Positions 22,215-33,077 of a DNA stretch of 64,000 bases are shown one piece after another. The notes below the pieces were generated by a model that saw only the letters and a list, made by a program, of their open reading frames with translations, ran no database searches and was not told the DNA's origin. The stretch's first letter is position 1. The number at the start of each line of letters is the position of its first letter. The translations under genes were made by a program, and so were the position numbers. Origin of the DNA: Tenebrio molitor (lineage: Eukaryota; Arthropoda; Insecta; Coleoptera; Tenebrionidae). The DNA lies in assembly GCF_963966145.1 (NCBI RefSeq), contig NC_091048.1:13330001-13394000 (forward strand). The letters run 5' to 3'.

Positions 22215-22309
22215 GTTGAAAATGAAAGATTTCACACGAGTTTGCAGAATTGAGCCACAAGCCGTAGGCGCGTGGCTTAAGCAAACGAGTGTGAAATCGA
22301 ATTTTCAAC
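22215..22309. repeat. Fold-back hairpin, tip with GCC-GTA-GGC
   Basis: GTTGAAAATGAAAGATTTCA pairs with TGAAATCGAATTTTCAAC. An inner stem TTTGC/GCAAA leads to GCCACAAGCCGTAGGCGCGTGGC. To the right (22310-22640), GACGACCAC near 22335 faces GTGGTCGTC near 22610, and TGTACACGG motifs repeat, suggesting an outer fold-back. Confidence 0.7.
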
Positions 22310-22639
22310 ACGTGGTATACACGATATTTTTCCGACGACCACAAAAAAAAAACGCTAATATTAGGCATCCCTTCAAACTTCAAATATCATTCGACAGAGC
22401 TGCGGACAAAATAATTATGCCGTTGCGGGGAGATAGACATCGTTAATCATCGGCCCGTGTACAATATAAAAACACACAGCTGTCGGCCAATCAGATTTCT
22501 CAAATTTTTCATTGTACACGGTTAGGCTGTTCGTTCGTGTTCGTGTTGAAATCGTTTGCAATTTTCAATTTTCACTAAGGAGAAACCGTGTGAAGTGTGT
22601 CATATTTCACAGTGGTCGTCTGAAAAGGATATTTTAAAT

Positions 22640-25600
22640 TAGGGGTCACCCGATTTTCTTTCATATTTAATAATTTTAAGATTGGGTTTCAGCGAAATTC
22701 TTGTTGACAATAATTTTATGTTAACTTTGTCTTCGTGAACGCGGTACTTCCAGAATTTTATTGAATATTTCCGTAAAATGATTAAAATATCCGGAACTGC
22801 AGCGTCCTATGTATTCAATTACTGAATTAACGGATTTCACTTTGACAATGTACGAACTTGAAAAATTGCAAATCCGGAAGTGTAGCGTTCGAGGATAAAG
22901 AAAAAAAAAAGTATTGTCTGTCATCCACACAATGAAAAAAAAAAAAAAAAAAGTCGCCTGCACCGAAGAGATGTTGTACATGCTAATTACAATATATTAG
23001 GCTTTTTTTAGAAAGCTCAGAAATGCCAGCATTCTTTGTAACATCATTTCCAATAGAACATAACCTTAAAAGTGATATCACGTAAAGGTACTTTTGAAGA
23101 ACACGAATTCCCCAAAAGTACCTTTGCGGGAATTGAAGAATGATCCGGAATCCGGCTTTTTATTCGTTTCTGATTGGGATAATTTCAAAGAATTTTGAGT
23201 ATTTTTTAATCACCAATCAAGTAAAATCGGTTGAAAAAAATATTTCCCCAAATACTAGAAGGGCCACCCGATTCCGTTTCACATTTAACATTTTATACAA
23301 TGGGGTTGCAGCGGGATTACTGTTGATAACAATTTAATGTCAACTTTGTCTTCAAAATAATTAAGTCTTTTTAAAATGGCTCAGAAAGGCCAGCCTAGTA
23401 TGTAACATCATTTCCAGTAGAACATACCTATATAACCTCAAGAATTGTAAAACTGATACTTGGCTTCCGGCTTAATGTGAGTCATAAGCAAAAAAAATCA
23501 GTTGTTTGCAAACATTTTTTTAATAGAGAATGAAATTCAGGTTTAAGGCAAAAATGATTGAGGGAAAATTGATTGTATTTTGCATTAACATAATGTGGAG
23601 GAATATTAAACAAACACGCTGTATATTTTAGCTGTAGTAATTTGTAAATAACCATAATATTTTTATTGCAAGCCATTGCAAGGACGGCGATGTTGAATAC
23701 CTGATCGGTGCTTGATCCTGATTTCCAGAGAATGAACTATTTATAGATTTAGAATCGAAATGTAATGTATCCTTTGTTTAAAATATGGGGCCTAATTAGG
23801 TGTTGTAAGAAGGAGTAAGTCGGGCAAGATTTTTAGGAACGATCTTGTACTTTGATGAAATAAATGTTAATTTTTTAGGTTTTGAGAAGTATTTCTAACA
23901 AGCAGTTGATTGTTTACTGAAAATAAAATATGCATTTTGTTTTATTTAAATAATAATAATTAAAACGTATCGGTGTGTTATTGTATATAATGTACAGTAA
24001 GGTGTTGAAATGCACATTCAGACTGGTACTGTTGAGAAAAAAGAACCCCTGGACTCCTTTGGACGTAAACTGCACCCATTAACCGTGGATTAAATTTCAT
24101 AAATTGTAAACAAACAATTTGTGAAAAAAATTTTATTTTCAGACACATCAATTTCTATTTTCACGTGATGAACAATGACAGAGTCTGTTGGCAATAAAAC
24201 AATTGAAAAGCACTTGTGGTTTTTTGTCTCGTAATTGGCAATGACCGAATTTTTTAACTTGAGATGACATCAAAAAGATTTTTTGGTTATGTCGGTTATG
24301 TTTATGCTATTCCAATCAGATTCCCATTCGTTCATTCATTTTTAAGAATGGGGCTGCAGCGGGATTCATGCTGATAATAATTTATTGTCAACTATGTCTT
24401 CAAGATAATTAGGTCTTTATAAAAAGGGTCAGAAAGGGCAACATACTCTGTAACATCATTTCCAATACAACATAACCTCAAATTTGATATCACGTAAAGG
24501 TACATTCGAAGAACACGAATTCCCCAAAAGTACCTTTGCGAGAACTGAAGAATGGTTTATCCGTTTGTGATTGCGATAATTTCAAGGAATTTTGAGTATT
24601 TTTTAATCACCAATCAAGTAAAATCGGTTGTAAAAATATTTCGCCAAATACTAGAGGGGTCACACGATTCCGTTTCATATTTTACATTTTTACGAATGGG
24701 GTTGCAGCGGGATTCCTATTGATAATAATTTAATGACAAACTTGTCTTCAAAATAATTAGGTCTTTTTAAAAAGGCTCAGAACAGCCAGCATTGTCTTTA
24801 ACATCATTTTAAATAGAACATAACCTTAAAATTGATATCACGTAAAGGTACTTTTGAGGAACACGAATTCCCTAAAAGTACCTTTGCGTGAATTGAAGAA
24901 TGATTCGGAATCCGGCTTGTTTATTCGTTTGTGATTGGGATAATTTCAAGGAATTTTAAAAATTTTTTAATCACCAATCAAGTAAAATCGGTTATAAAAA
25001 TATTTCGCCAAATACTAGAGGGGTAACTCGATTCTGTTTCATATTTTACATTTTTACGAATGGGGTTGCAGCGGGATTCCTATTGTCATTGAATGACAAC
25101 TTTGTCTTCAAAAAAATTAGTTCTTTTTAAAAAGGCTCAGAAAGGCCAGCATTGTCTGTAACATCATTTCCAATAGAACGTAACCTTAAAATTGATATCA
25201 CGTAAAGGTACTTTTGAGGAACACGAATTCCCCAAAAGTACCTTTGCGGGAATTGAAGAATGATTCGGAATCCGGCTTGTTTATCCGTTTGTGACTGGGA
25301 TAATTTTAAGGGATTTTGAGTATTTTTTAAACACCAATCAAGTAAAATCGGTTATAAAAATATTTCGCCAAATACTAGAGGGGTAACTCGATTCCGTTTC
25401 ATATTTTACATTTTTACGAATGGGGTTGCAGCGGGATTCCTATTGTCATTTAATGACAACTTTGTCTACAAAATAATTAGGTCTTTTTAAAAAGGCTCAG
25501 AAAGGCCAGCATTGTCTGTAACATCAATTCCAATAGAACATAACCTTAAAATTGATATCACGGAAAGGTACTTTTGAGGAACACGAATTCCCTAAAAGTA

Positions 25601-27243
25601 CCTTTGCGGGAATTGAAGAATGATTCGGAATCCGGCTTGTTTATTCGTTTGTGATTGGGATAATTTCAAGGAATTTTAAAAATTTTTTAATCACCAATCA
25701 AGTAAAATCGGTTATAAAAATATTTCGCCAAATACTAGAGGGGTAACTCGATTCTGTTTCATATTTTACATTTTTACGAACGGGGTTGCAGCGGGATTCC
25801 TATTGTCATTGAATGACAACTTTGTCTTCAAAATAATTAGTTCTTTTTAAAAAGGCTCAGAAAGGCCAGCATTGTCTGTAACATCATTTCCAATAGAACA
25901 TAACCTTAAAATTGATATCACGTAAAGGTACTTTTGAGGAACACGAATTCCCCAAAAGTACCTTTGCGGGAATTGAAGAATGATTCGGAATCCGACTTTT
26001 TTATTCGTTTGTGAATGGGATAATTTTAAGAAATTTTGAGTATTTTTTAATCACCAATCAAGTAAAATCGGTTATAAAAATATTTCACCAAATACTAGAG
26101 GGGTCATCCGATTCCGTTTCATATTTTACATTTTTACGAGTGGGGTTGCAGCGGGATTCCTATTGGTAATAATTTAATGACAAATTTGTCTTCAAAATAA
26201 TTAGGTCTTTTTAAAAAGGCTCAGAAGGGCCAGGATAATCTGTAACATCATTTCCAATTGAACATACTCCTAAAACGCATATCACGTAAAGGTACTTTTG
26301 AGGAACACGAATTCCCCAAAAGTACCTTTGCGGGAATTGGAGAATGATTCGGAATCCGGCTTTTTTATTTATTTGTGTTTGGGATAATTTCAAGGAATTT
26401 TGAGTATTTTTTAATCACCAATCAAGTAAAATCGGTTGTAAAAATATTTCGCTAAATACTAGAGGGGTCACCCAATTCCGTTTCATATTTTACATTTTTA
26501 CGAATGAGGTTGCAGTGGGATTCCTATTGATAATAATTTAATGACAAACTTGTCTTCAAAATAATTAGGTCTTTTTAAAAAGGCTCAGAAAAACCAGCAT
26601 TGTCTGTAACATCATTTCCAATAGAACATAACCTTAAAATTAATATCACGTAAAGGTAATTTTGAGGAACACGAATTCCCCAAAAGTACCTTTGCGGGAA
26701 TTGAAAAATGATTCGGAATCCGGCTTCCTTATTCGTTTGTGACTGGGAGAATTTCAAGGAATTTTGAGTATTTTTTAATCATCAATCAAGAAAAATGGGT
26801 TGTAAAAATATTTCGCCAAATACTAGTGGGGTCATCCGATTCCGTTTCATATTTTACATTTTTACGAGTGGGGTTGCAGCGGGATTCCTATTGGTAATAA
26901 TTTAATGACAAATTTGTCTTCAAAATAATTAGGTCTTTTTAAAAAGGCTCAGAAGGGCCAGGATAATCTGTAACATCAAATCCAATTGAACATACTCCTA
27001 AAACGCATATCACGTAAAGGTACTTTTGAGGAACACAAATTCCCCAAAAGTACCTTTGCGGGAATTGGAGAATGATTCGGAATCCGGCTTTTTTATTTAT
27101 TTGTTTTTGGGATAATTTCAAGGAATTTTGAGTATTTTTTAATCACAAATCAAGTAAAATCGGTTATAAAAATATTTCGCCAAATACTAGAGGGGTCACC
27201 CAATTCCGTTTCATATTTTACATTTTTACGAATGAGGTTGCAG
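22640..27243. repeat. Satellite A, block 2 (tandem 348-364-bp monomers)
   Basis: Hairpin starts lie at 23084, 24496, 24844, 25204, 25564, 25924, 26288, 26652 and 27016. The last seven steps are 360, 360, 360, 364, 364 and 364 bp, a regular young array. About 250 bp of foreign sequence with A-runs (about 22735-22985) splits the first monomer, and the 330-bp insert recurs at 23672-24000. Three 60-codon minus frames at 26211, 26575 and 26939 are the same monomer read three times, not genes. The array is cut by the assembly gap. Confidence 0.9.
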
Positions 27244-27443
27244 NNNNNNNNNNNNNNNNNNNNNNNNNNNNNNNNNNNNNNNNNNNNNNNNNNNNNNNNN
27301 NNNNNNNNNNNNNNNNNNNNNNNNNNNNNNNNNNNNNNNNNNNNNNNNNNNNNNNNNNNNNNNNNNNNNNNNNNNNNNNNNNNNNNNNNNNNNNNNNNNN
27401 NNNNNNNNNNNNNNNNNNNNNNNNNNNNNNNNNNNNNNNNNNN
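27244..27443. other. Assembly gap (200 N)
   Basis: Exactly 200 unknown bases separate satellite A from satellite B. A round number suggests a placeholder, so true distance and even adjacency are uncertain. Confidence 0.99.
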
Positions 27444-29705
27444 ACGCTAACTTTCCTCTAAATACGTTTTTTCGCTCGCAACTGTGTAGGATCACGAAAA
27501 ACTAAGTGCGAATAGAACTACAGAATTCCAGGTTCCAAGACGCTAACTTTCCTCTAAATACGTTTTTTCGCTCGCAACTGTGTAGGATCACGAAAAACTA
27601 AGTGCGAATCGGAATTTCGTCGTGGAACTTGTACACCTCTAAATACGTTTTTTCGCTCGCAACTGTGTAGGATCACGAAAAACTAAGTGCGAATCGGAAT
27701 CGTACATTTGAATCGGAATTTCGTCGTGGAACTTGTACATTTCGAAGTAAACCGACGCAAGAATTACAGAATTCCAGGTTCCAAGACGCTAACTTTCCTC
27801 TAAATACGTTTTTTCGCTCGCAACTGTGTAGGATCACGAAAAACTAAGTGCGAATCGGAATTTCGTCGTGGAACTTGCACATTTCGAAGTAAAACGACGC
27901 AAGAATTACAGAATTCCAGGTTCCAAGACGCTAACTTTCCTCTAAATACGTTTTTTCGCTCGCAACTCTGTAGGATCACGAAAAACTAAGTGCGAATCGG
28001 AATTTCGTCGTGGAACTTGTACATTTCGAAGTAAAACGACGCAAGAACTACAGAATTCCAGGTTCCAAGACGCTAACTTTCCTCTAAATATGTTTTTTCG
28101 CTCGCAACTGTGTAGGATCACGAAAAACTAAGTGCGAATCGGAATTTCGTCGTGGAACTTGTACATTTCGAAGTAAAACGACGCAAGAATTACAGAATTC
28201 CAGGTTCGAAGACGCTAACTTTCCTCTAAATACGTTTTTTCGCTCGCAACTGTGTAGGATCACGAAAAACTAAGTGCGAGTCGGAATTTCGTCGTGGAAC
28301 TTCTACATTTAGAAGTAAAACGACGCAAGAACTACAGAATTCCAGGTTCCAAGACGCTAACTTTCCTCTAAATACGTTTTTTCGCTCGCAACTGTGTAGG
28401 ATCACGAAAAACTAAGTGCGAATCGGAATTTCGTCGTGGAACTTGTACATTTCGAAGTAAAACGACGCAAGAATTACAGAATTCCAGGTTCGAAGACGCT
28501 AACTTTCCTCTAAATACGTTTTTTCGCTCGCAACTGTGTAGGATCACGAAAAACTAAGTGCGAGTCGGAGTTTCGTCGTGGAACTTGCACATTTAGAAGT
28601 AAAACAACGCAAGAACTACAGAATTCCAGGTTCTAAGACGCTAACTTTCCTCTAAATACGGTTTTTTCGCTCGCAACTGTGTAGGATCACGAAAAACTAA
28701 GTGCGAATCAGAATTTCGTCGTGGAACTTGTACATTTCGTAGTAAAACGACGCAAGAACTACAGAATTCCAGGTTCCAATACTCTAACTTTCCTCTAAAT
28801 ATGTTTTTTCGCTCGCAACTGTGTAGGATCACGAAAAACTAAGTGCGAATCGGAATTTCGTCGTGGAACTTGTACATTTCGAAGTAAAACGACGCAAGAA
28901 CTACAGAATTCCAGGTTCCAAGACGCTAACTTTCCTCTAAATACGTTTTTTCGCTCGCAACTGTGTAGGATCACGAAAAACTAAGTGCGAATCGGAATTT
29001 CGTCGTGGAACTTATACAGTTCGAAGTAATACGACGCAAGAATTCCAGAATTCCAGGTTCCAAGACGCTAACTTTCCTCTAAATACGTTTTTTCGCTCGC
29101 AACTGTGTAGGATCACGAAAAACTAAGTGCGAATCGGAGTTTCGTCGTGGAACTTGTACATTTCGAAGTAAAACGACGCAAGAATTACAGAATTCCAGGT
29201 TCCAAGGCGCTAACTTTCCTCTAAATACGTTTGTTCGCTCGCAACTGTGTAGGATCACGAAAAACTAAGTGCGAATCGGAATTTCGTCGTGGAACTTGTA
29301 CATTTCGAAATAAAGCGACGCAAGAATTACAGAATTGCAGGTTCCAAGACGCTAACTTTCCTCTAAATACGTTTTTTCGCTCGCAACTGTGTAGGATCAC
29401 GAAAAACTAAGTGCGAATCGGAATTTCGTCGTGAAACTTGTACATTTCGAAGTAAAACGACGCAAGAATTACAGAATTCCAGGTTCCAAGGCGATTCCTA
29501 AATGTCGCAAGTGTGTAGGATCACAAAAAACTAAGTGCGAATCGGAATTTCGACGTGGAACTTGTACATTTCGAAGTAAAACGACGCAAGAATTACAGAA
29601 TTCCAGGTTCCAAGACGCTAACTTTCCTCTAAATACGTTTTTTCGCTCGCAACTGTGTAGGATCAGGAAAAACTAAGTGCGAATCGGAATTTCGTCGTGG
29701 AACTT
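27444..29705 (+). repeat. Satellite B, forward arm (142-bp monomers, about 16)
   Basis: GACGCTAACTTTCCTC recurs about every 142 bp (27785, 27927, 28069, 28211, 28353, 28495, 28637, 28780, 28922 and so on). Most monomers carry CAGAATTCCAGG (an EcoRI site), ATACGTTTTTTCGCTCGCAA and GGATCACGAAAAACTAAGTG. Shorter units occur near 27540-27720 and 29490. Length and EcoRI site match my recollection of the Tenebrio molitor major satellite. Frames in the array are artefacts. Confidence 0.95.
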
Positions 29706-32186
29706 GCTTATTTAGAGGAAAGTTAGCGTCTTGGAACCTGGAATTCTGTAGTTATTGCGTCGTTTTCCTTCGAAATGTAAAAGTTCCACGACGAAATTCC
29801 GACTCGCACTTAGTTTTTCGTGATACTACACAGTTGCGAGCGAAAAAACGTATTTAGAGGAAAGTTAGCGTCTTGGAACCTGGAAATCTGTAGTTCTTGC
29901 GTCGTTTTACTTCGAAATGTACAAGTTCCACGACGAAATTCCGATTCGCACTTAGTTTTTCGTGATCCTACACACTTGCGAGCGAAAAAACGTATTTAGA
30001 GGAAAGTTAGCGTCTTGGAACCTGGAATTCTGTAATTCTTGCGTCGTTTTGCTTCGAAATGTACAAGTTCCACGTCGAAATTCCGATTCGCACTTAGTTT
30101 TTCGTGATCCTACAGAGTTGCGAGCGAGAAAACATATTTAGAGGAATGTTAGCGTCTTGGAACTTGGAATTCTGTAATTCTTGCGTCGTTTTGCTTAGAA
30201 ATGTACAAGTTCCACGACGAAATTCCGATTCGCACTTAGTTTTTCGTGATCCTACACAGTTGCGAGCGAAAAAACGTATTTAGAGGAAAGTTAGCATCTT
30301 GGAACCTGGAATTCTGTAATTCTTGCGTCGTTTTATTTCGAAATGTACAAGATCCTCGACGAAATTCCGATTCGCACTTAGTTTTTCGTGATCCTACACA
30401 CTTGTGAGCGAAAAAACGTATTTGGAAGAAGGTTAGCGCCTTGGAACCTGGAATTCTGTAATTCTTGCGTCGTTTTACTTCGAAATGTACAATTTCCACG
30501 ACGAAATTCCGATTCGCACTTAGTTTTTCGTGATCCTACACACTTGCGAGCGAAAAAACGTATTTAGAGGAAAGTTAGCGTCTTGGAACCTGGAATTCTG
30601 TAATTCTTGCGTTGTTTTATATCGAAATGTACAAGTTCCACGACGAAATTCCGATTCGCACTTAGTTTTTCGAGATCCTACACACTTGCGAGCGAAAAAA
30701 CGTATTTAGAGGAAAGTTAGCGTCTTGGAACTTGGAACTCTGTAATTCTTGCGTCGTTTTACTTCGAAATGTACATGTTCTACGACGAAATTCCTATTCG
30801 CACTTAGTTTTTCGTGATCCTACAAACTTGCGATCGAAAAAACGTATTTAGAGGAAAGTTAGCGTCTTGGAACCTGGAATTCTGTAATTCTTGCGTCGTT
30901 TTACTTCGAAATGTATAAGTTCCACGACGAAATTCCGATTCGCACTTAGTTTTTCGTGATCCTACACACTTGCGAGCGAAAAAACGTATTTAGAAGAAAG
31001 TTAGCGTCTTGGAACCTGGAACTCTGTAATTCTTGCGTCGTTTTACTTCGAAATGTACAAGTTCCACGACGAAATTCCGATTCGCACTTAGCTTTTCGTG
31101 ATCCTACTAACTTGCGAGCGAAAAAACGTATTTAGAGGAAATTTAGCGTCTTGGAACCTGGAATTCTGTAATTCTTGCGTCGTTATATTTCGAAATGTAC
31201 AAGTTCCACGACGAAATTCCGACTCGCACTTAGTTTTTCGTGATCCTACACACTTGCGAGCGAAAAACGTATTTACAGGAAAGTTAGCGTCTTGGAACCT
31301 AGAATTCTGTAATTCTTGCTTCGTTTTACTTTGAAATGTATAAGTTCCTCGACGAAATTCCGATTCGAACTTAGTTTTTCGTGATCCTACACACTTGCGA
31401 GCGAAAAAACGTATTTAGAGGAAAGTTTGCGTCTTGGAACCTGGAACTCTGTAATTCTTGCGTCGTTTTATATCGAAATGTACAAGTTCCACGACGAAAT
31501 TCCGATTCGCACTTAGTTTTTCGTGATCCTACAAACTTGCGAGCGAAAAAACGTATTTAGAGGAAAGTTAGCGTTTTGGAACCTGGAATTCTGTAATTCT
31601 TGCGTCGTTTTATTTGGAAATATACAAGTTCCACGACGAAATTCCGACTCGCACTTAGTTTTTCGTGATCCTACACACTTGCGAGCGAAAAACGAATTTA
31701 GAGGAAAGATAGCGTCTTGGAACCTGGAATTATGTAATTCTTGCGTCGTTTTACTTCGAAATGTACAAGTTCCACGACGAAATTCCGATTCGCACTTAGT
31801 TTTTCGTGATCCTACACACTTGCAAGCGAAAAAACGTATTTAGAGGAAAGTTAGCGTCTTGGAACCTGGAATTCTGTAACTCTTGCGTCGTTTTACTTCG
31901 AAATGTACAAGTTCCACGACGAAATTCCGACTCGCACTTAGTTTTTCGTGATCCTACACACCTGCGAGCGAAAAAACTTATTTAGACGAAAGTTAGCGTC
32001 TTGGAACCTGGAATTCTGTAATTCTTGCGTTGTTTTAATTCGAAATGTTCAAGTTCCACGACGAAATTCCGACTGGCACTTAGTTTTTTGTGATCCAACA
32101 CACTTGCGAGCGAAAAAACTTATTTAGAAGAAAGTTAGCGTCTTGGAACCTGGAATTCTGTAATTCTTGCGTCGTTTTACTTCGAA
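29706..32186 (-). repeat. Satellite B, inverted arm (142-bp monomers, about 17)
   Basis: The same monomer in reverse complement (TTAGAGGAAAGTTAGCGTC) starts at once after GTCGTGGAACTTG at about 29705. The switch falls inside a monomer with no spacer of note. The inverted arm is somewhat more diverged and uses ACACTTGCGAGCG where the forward arm has the complement of ACAGTTGCGAGCG. It ends in TTCGAAG at 32186, joined to a transposase gene. Confidence 0.95.
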
Positions 32187-32615
32187 TCTTTGGGGGAGAT
32201 CAACTGGATGTAATTCTTGAACAGATGTGAGACGGTAGAGAAGTAGGTGAAGATCTTTTTTCACAATTGAATGACAGGTACCAACAGACACACCAAGTTG
32301 TTGTGATAAATGCTCAATTGAAGTGCCTGGGGCTTCTTCCATTGCTTGTCTCGCCTCTTCAATCACTTCTGGAGTTCTTTTCTTTGGCCTGCCGCTTCCA
32401 GGTTTTCGTCCCACAGATCCATTTTCTTGAAAATTCTTTAAGGAAATGTTTAATGTTTGTCGAAACTGCGTATATTTCACTGCAATGTCTGGGAATTCTT
32501 CTCCAAACTCTTCCATACATAACGCAAGGGAATACTGCCAAACTCCATCGATTTTCACACCATTTCGAAAGTAAGATATTACCATGAAGACTTTATGTTG
32601 TTCAGTGAAAGCCAT
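32187..32615 (-). pseudogene. Mariner-type transposase, N-terminal DNA-binding half fused to satellite
   Basis: ATG 32615 starts MAFTEQHKVFMVISYF. It then has FQENGSVGRKPGSGRPKK (the GRP-type linker), ISLSQQLG-like second helix-turn-helix text (EHLSQQLGVSVGTCHSIVKK) and YRLTSVQELHPVDLPQR, typical of the paired-like domain of mariner/SETMAR-type transposases. All 143 codons are open. The DDE catalytic half is replaced by the 142-bp satellite from 32186, in frame for about 15 further codons. Either the element was truncated by satellite joining or the satellite was joined to it later. Confidence 0.75.
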
Positions 32616-33035
32616 TGTTCACAAAAATGTCGGAAAACAGTAAAACACTGACGCAGATTTCGTTTTAGTTCTGACAAAAACTGATTTTTTGTACGCAAGA
32701 CGAGGAATAAAACGAATAAAATCACAAACACAACTCAATTTGAAAACGGGAAAGAGAACGAATGTCAAATGTCAAAATTTTAATATGAAATTCGGTAATT
32801 AGGACAAAACTTACTATGCAACCTGTGTAACTCCGGAGAATAATTGGTTGCCTACGAAATTATCTACACTGTTAACAGAATTAAAACGTAGTCAACGCCT
32901 ACCCTAAATATAATTATTTTTGAAGGCACGATATGTAATAACTATTCTTTAATTCACAAATTTTTAATAAACCATATTTTATTACAGACAGTTTTATTAT
33001 TAGGTGTTTGTGGTGCCTGTCTCGGAAAGGAGTTA
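32616..33035. other. 5' flank of the transposase relic
   Basis: AT-rich, with TGTCAAATGTCAAAA and no coding. I could not find an inverted end for this mariner copy. Confidence 0.4.
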
Positions 33036-33077
33036 TACAGGGTGATTCAAAACGAACGCACCAATTACAAGTAGTTG

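Noticed and set aside
26211..27121. Three near-identical 60-codon minus-strand frames in register
   Set aside because: They are the same satellite A monomer read three times at the 364-bp period; the frame is not open in most other monomers and has no recognisable protein features.
28641..31843. Several 60-106-codon frames with repeated phrases in the 142-bp satellite
   Set aside because: 142 is not a multiple of 3, so these are short open runs through successive monomers, not genes.
16200..32186. Regular repeats that might suggest a CRISPR array
   Set aside because: Period of 142-489 bp, no short unique spacers, eukaryotic context and no cas-like gene.
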